Shown one piece after another: positions 63,203 to 64,000 of a DNA stretch of 64,000 nt. The DNA comes from Bradyrhizobium sp. WSM1743 (GTDB taxonomy: Bacteria > Pseudomonadota > Alphaproteobacteria > Rhizobiales > Xanthobacteraceae). Within the stretch, counting starts at the first letter, position 1, and each line of letters starts with the position of its first letter. The translations under genes and the position numbers were made by a program. The stretch lies in contig NZ_AXAZ01000022.1 in the NCBI RefSeq assembly GCF_000473065.1, positions 50,809 to 114,808 on the forward strand, given 5' to 3'. The notes under the pieces were generated by a model. It did no database searches, had not been told where the DNA came from, and saw only the letters and a list, made by a program, of their open reading frames with translations.

Positions 63203-64000
63203 TGTCGTCGGCCGTAGCGGACGCGAGGCCGTCGCCGAATATCTGCCCGGCATGGTCAAGGACTGGTCGCTCGATTTCGTCGTGGTCAACGGCGAGAATT
63301 CGGCAGGCGGCTTCGGCATCACGGAAGCGATCTACCAGGAGTTTCTCGAGGCCGGCGCCGATGCGGTGACGCTCGGCAATCACGCCTGGGATCAGCGCGA
63401 GGCGCTCGTCTTCATCGAGCGCGCCGACCGCCTGGTGCGTCCCGCGAACTATCCGCGCGGCACGCCCGGCCGCGGCGCCGCCTTGGTCGAGACCAAGAAC
63501 GGCAGGCATGCGCTCGTCGTCAACGCTTTGGGCCGCGTCTTCATGACCCCGTTCGACGATCCCTTTGCCGCGCTCGAGCGCGAGTTAGGGGCCTGTCCGC
63601 TGGGCGTTGCCGCCGACGCCATCGTGGTTGACTTCCATTGCGAGGCGTCGAGCGAGAAGCAGGGCATCGGCTTCTTCTGCGACGGCCGCGCCAGCCTCGT
63701 CGTCGGCACGCACACGCACGTGCCGACCGCCGACCACCAGATCCTCGCGGGCGGCACTGCCTACATGACCGATGCCGGCATGACCGGCGATTACGACTCC
63801 ATCATCGGCATGCAGAAGGAAGAGCCGCTGCGCAGGTTCACCACGGGGATTCCGTCAGGCCGCTTCGAGCCGGCAGCAGGCGCTGCAACGCTCAGCGCCG
63901 TCGCCGTGGAAACGGACGACGCAACAGGCCTCGCGCTGCGCATCGCACCGGTCCGCGTTGGCGGCCGGCTGGAGCCCGCGACGCCGAAGTTCTGGTTGAG
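63180..64000 (+). CDS. YmdB-type metallophosphoesterase (TIGR00282 family), 3' partial
   Basis: A dinuclear-metal phosphoesterase of the YmdB family; the related Bacillus enzyme cleaves cyclic nucleotides. The start is probably TTG at 63180, giving LRILFVGDVVGRSGREAV. The metal motifs GDVVG, NGENSAGGFG, LGNHAWD, DFHCEASSEKQG and GTHTHVPTAD all occur. About 273 codons are visible and the frame runs off the right edge. It overlaps the 3' end of fthC, so the two are probably co-transcribed. Confidence 0.9.
   Translation, partial: MRILFVGDVVGRSGREAVAEYLPGMVKDWSLDFVVVNGENSAGGFGITEAIYQEFLEAGADAVTLGNHAWDQREALVFIERADRLVRPANYPRGTPGRGAALVETKNGRHALVVNALGRVFMTPFDDPFAALERELGACPLGVAADAIVVDFHCEASSEKQGIGFFCDGRASLVVGTHTHVPTADHQILAGGTAYMTDAGMTGDYDSIIGMQKEEPLRRFTTGIPSGRFEPAAGAATLSAVAVETDDATGLALRIAPVRVGGRLEPATPKFWL

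Overview
The window is about 64 kb of GC-rich (low-to-mid 60s percent by eye) chromosomal DNA from an alphaproteobacterium of the Rhizobiales, most probably Bradyrhizobium or a close Nitrobacteraceae relative. The evidence is the set of family paralogues (DUF2865, DUF2849, DUF934, DUF1192, DUF1465, DUF4164, a TfdA-alpha-like dioxygenase), the zinc-less ribosomal protein L31, the zapA - 6S RNA - fthC order, promoters of the EcfG general-stress type, and many short palindromic intergenic repeats of the kind seen in Bradyrhizobium genomes. No prophage, integrase, insertion sequence, CRISPR array, tRNA or rRNA was recognised. This looks like core chromosome with a few decaying genes.

Layout. 1-6 kb: end of a DUF2865 protein, a chemoreceptor, two small stress proteins each behind an EcfG-type promoter, and malate synthase G. 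6.3-17.8 kb: the sulfur assimilation block. cysD-cysNC run leftwards; cysG, DUF2849, sulfite reductase, DUF934 and cysH run rightwards from the shared divergent control region, followed by the sulfate ABC importer sbp-cysT-cysW-cysA. 18-29 kb: a mixed stretch with a CAP-domain lipoprotein, patatin phospholipase, hydroxybutyrate dehydrogenase, TauE/SafE exporter, a toxin-antitoxin pair whose toxin is frameshifted, a flippase, a DsbD-domain protein, YqgE, a TfdA-like dioxygenase, two SDRs and a third EcfG-type stress gene. 29-40 kb: envelope and signalling genes (DUF459 protein lacking its catalytic Ser and His, lytic transglycosylase, GalU, a diguanylate cyclase, and a membrane GGDEF/EAL protein that looks like a phosphodiesterase), then a quinone oxidoreductase. 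40-46 kb: a candidate small RNA, DUF1465, L31, an ABC exporter, and a MotA/MotB-like stator pair unlinked to flagellar genes. 46-51 kb: a methyltransferase relic and an RND efflux pair. 51-61 kb: a leftward central-carbon cluster (tkt, gap, pgk, class II aldolase, class I aldolase, ThiE-like protein, Sel1-repeat protein, inositol-monophosphatase family). 61-64 kb: DUF4164, zapA, 6S RNA, fthC and the start of a YmdB-type phosphoesterase.

How the genes work together. The sulfur block covers import, activation, reduction and siroheme supply. Its CysH has the cysteine pairs of an APS reductase, so the fused APS kinase probably makes PAPS for another use such as sulfation. The carbon cluster joins lower glycolysis/gluconeogenesis to the pentose phosphate pathway and carries both aldolase classes next to each other.

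The best candidates for undescribed biology are the DUF2849/DUF934 partners of sulfite reductase, the structured small-RNA candidate with CUCCU in a hairpin loop near 40.3 kb, the orphan stator pair near 45 kb, and the ThiE-like protein lacking canonical active-site residues. All positions were read by eye. No database search or folding program was run.
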